From an uncultured Glaciecola sp. (lineage in GTDB: Bacteria > Pseudomonadota > Gammaproteobacteria > Enterobacterales > Alteromonadaceae), in the NCBI GenBank assembly GCA_947496235.1, contig CANMCE010000014.1:36157-100156 (forward strand): 64,000 nt of DNA. Reading direction: 5' to 3'. This document shows, piece after piece, positions 62,902-64,000 of this stretch. Under the pieces are notes generated by a model. That model worked only from the letters and a program-made list of their open reading frames with translations, was not told the origin of the DNA and searched no databases. Position 1 is the stretch's first letter. Each line of letters opens with the position of its first letter. The translations under genes were made by a program, and so were the position numbers.

Positions 62902-63882
62902 ATGAAGTTCAAGAACCGTAATTTGAGGGAAATAGGTGAAATGATTGTGGGTGATATGGATTATTTCCCTTACCGGTCTAGTAGCTACATTACTCAGTTC
63001 TTTGAGGACTGTGATCTTGATTTTGTCCATGATGGCTCTACTCGCAGAGTATGGGCTGCAGAACGAATGGCAGAATTACTAGATGAACCTCAGTCTATGG
63101 CTAATACTCTCCCAGATCGTTTTGTACATGTCCTTCAAGTCCTAATGCATAAATCTGATGCAGAAGATAACGATCAAGATCGGACACTTGCCCTTGAATT
63201 ACTAAATAAGCCATTGTCACGCGAAGGGTTCGAAGCATTCTATGGGGAGGATGATCTCCTTTATATTCGTCATATAGGAACAAAAACAGTTTCAACAATC
63301 ACCAATCCTCATAGGCCATTTACACCTAACGAAGTTAAAAAGAGAGAGCAATTAACAGAATATCTTGATAAATGCTCTGAAGATGAGTTGATTGAAGAGG
63401 TTTTGTTACCTTTATTTCGCCAGTTAGGGTATCACCGAATTACAGCTGCAGGTCATAAAGACAAAGCGCTGGAATACGGGAAAGATATTTGGATGAGATT
63501 TGTTTTGCCCACTCAGCATGTTCTCTATTTCGGAATACAAGCGAAAAAGGGAAAACTAGATTCTGCCGGTGTAACGAAATCATCAAATGCAAATATTGCT
63601 GAAATATACAATCAGGTACTGATGATGTTGGGCCATGAAATATTTGATCCTGAAACTAGTAAAAGGGTTTTAGTCGATCATGCATTTATCGTTGCAGGGG
63701 GAGAAATTACGAAGCAAGCTAGGAATTGGCTTGGGGGAAAACTAGATGCTTCTAAGAGAAGCCAAATACTCTTCATGGATAGGGAAGATATTTTAAACTT
63801 ATACACAGTATCTAATCTCCCTCTCCCAGAAGGGGCAGTTCCCAAACCAAAAGATATATTTGATGATGATATTCCATTTTAA
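62902..63882 (+). CDS. restriction-endonuclease-like protein with AbiJ-like N-terminus (integron cassette 3)
   Basis: A 326-aa protein. The N-terminal part (about 1-125) has 'YFPYRSSSYITQFFEDCDLD' and 'GSTRRVWAAERMAELL', resembling the AbiJ-type N-terminal domains of abortive-infection proteins. The C-terminal part (about 155-290) reads 'LLPLFRQLGYHRITAAGHKD', 'YGKDIWMRF' and 'LYFGIQAKKGKLD', the D...QxK pattern of Mrr-like PD-(D/E)xK nucleases. Likely a single-gene phage-defence factor that cuts nucleic acid on infection. It fills a cassette bounded by GTTATGT and ACATAA. Both domain calls are by eye and need profile searches. Confidence 0.7.
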   Translation: MKFKNRNLREIGEMIVGDMDYFPYRSSSYITQFFEDCDLDFVHDGSTRRVWAAERMAELLDEPQSMANTLPDRFVHVLQVLMHKSDAEDNDQDRTLALELLNKPLSREGFEAFYGEDDLLYIRHIGTKTVSTITNPHRPFTPNEVKKREQLTEYLDKCSEDELIEEVLLPLFRQLGYHRITAAGHKDKALEYGKDIWMRFVLPTQHVLYFGIQAKKGKLDSAGVTKSSNANIAEIYNQVLMMLGHEIFDPETSKRVLVDHAFIVAGGEITKQARNWLGGKLDASKRSQILFMDREDILNLYTVSNLPLPEGAVPKPKDIFDDDIPF

Positions 63883-63905
63883 AATGTGGAGTTCTAAATA
63901 CAAAA

Positions 63906-63911
63906 ACATAA
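63906..63911 (+). repeat. left core remnant of cassette 3 attC, interrupted
   Basis: ACATAA is the expected left core (ACATAAC, reverse complement of the cassette start GTTATGT). It is cut at this point by the group II intron end. Confidence 0.65.
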
Positions 63912-64000
63912 TCGGGTAGCCAGGGGTCTCTAACCCTCAGCCCCCACAACACCCTGCATGCGGCTCCGCACAGGGCGTTTCACTTAGGATAGTGAAGTGC
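63912..64000 (-). mobile_element. 3' end of a group II intron inserted in an attC (partial)
   Basis: Read on the minus strand, the window's end shows a domain V-like hairpin (63952-63975, CCCTG..CAGGG with a GCGG/CCGC inner stem). A domain VI-like hairpin with GGGG/CCCC stem follows (63920-63945), then the terminal CTACCCGAT typical of group II intron 3' ends. It sits at the core of an attC and in the orientation opposite to the cassette gene, which is how group IIC-attC introns insert. The reverse-transcriptase gene would lie beyond base 64000. Confidence 0.65.

Noticed and set aside
1..64000. tRNA, rRNA and CRISPR arrays
   Set aside because: No cloverleaf-like tRNA with conserved arms, no rRNA-like stretch and no regularly spaced direct repeats were noticed by eye.

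Overview
The window looks like the chromosome of a marine, heterotrophic gammaproteobacterium, most likely Alteromonadales (Paraglaciecola/Glaciecola-like). This is inferred from protein style, moderate-to-low GC, a TonB receptor, PEP-CTERM-type proteins and a chromosomal cassette array. No database search was possible. No rRNA, tRNA or CRISPR was recognised. LAYOUT: 1-3.6 kb holds the 3' end of a siderophore-type TonB receptor with a PepSY membrane protein, a tiny membrane protein and an SDR-like oxidoreductase. 3.8-6.6 kb holds hypothetical proteins and an S41 peptidase. 6.66-22.67 kb is one tightly packed minus-strand operon of 15 genes. In transcription order it encodes an HzsA-like haem-motif lipoprotein, two outer-membrane barrel proteins, a TlpA thioredoxin, DUF4266 and DUF3570 proteins, four TPR-type or unknown exported proteins, a small exported protein, an ExbB/TolQ protein, two ExbD/TolR proteins and an AgmX/PglI-like TonB-style protein. 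23.37-29.19 kb is a divergent operon with CxxCH-containing exported proteins, a LamG protein, a Tat-exported DUF1501-like protein and a DUF3592 protein. Together these look like one proton-motive-force-driven, cell-surface, haem-linked machine. It resembles in architecture the Myxococcus Agl-Glt/Nfs complexes and is the best candidate here for an undescribed system. 29.3-36.4 kb is ordinary: hybrid histidine kinase, PEP-CTERM-like protein, CBS protein, YceI, SulP transporter. 36.4-46.2 kb is an AT-rich surface-polysaccharide island (glycosyltransferases, nucleotidyltransferase, kinase fusion, HAD phosphatase, sulfotransferase-like, DUF1796). It is bracketed by the full sulP gene and a second, frameshifted copy of the sulP 3' end. 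46.3-56 kb holds hypothetical proteins, an Excalibur protein, ApbE, an ECF sigma / putative anti-sigma / von Willebrand operon, a PEP-CTERM protein and a D-aminoacylase. 56.1-61.1 kb holds a heat-shock-regulated IbpA-type chaperone with a sigma-32-like promoter and a ROSE-like leader, an M16 peptidase, an EamA transporter and a small membrane protein. From about 61.5 kb to the end lies an integron cassette array without a visible integrase: three cassettes, each obeying the rule that its first bases are the reverse complement of the first core of its own attC. The third cassette encodes a putative restriction-nuclease-like defence protein. Its attC is interrupted by the 3' end of a minus-strand group II intron that runs out of the window.
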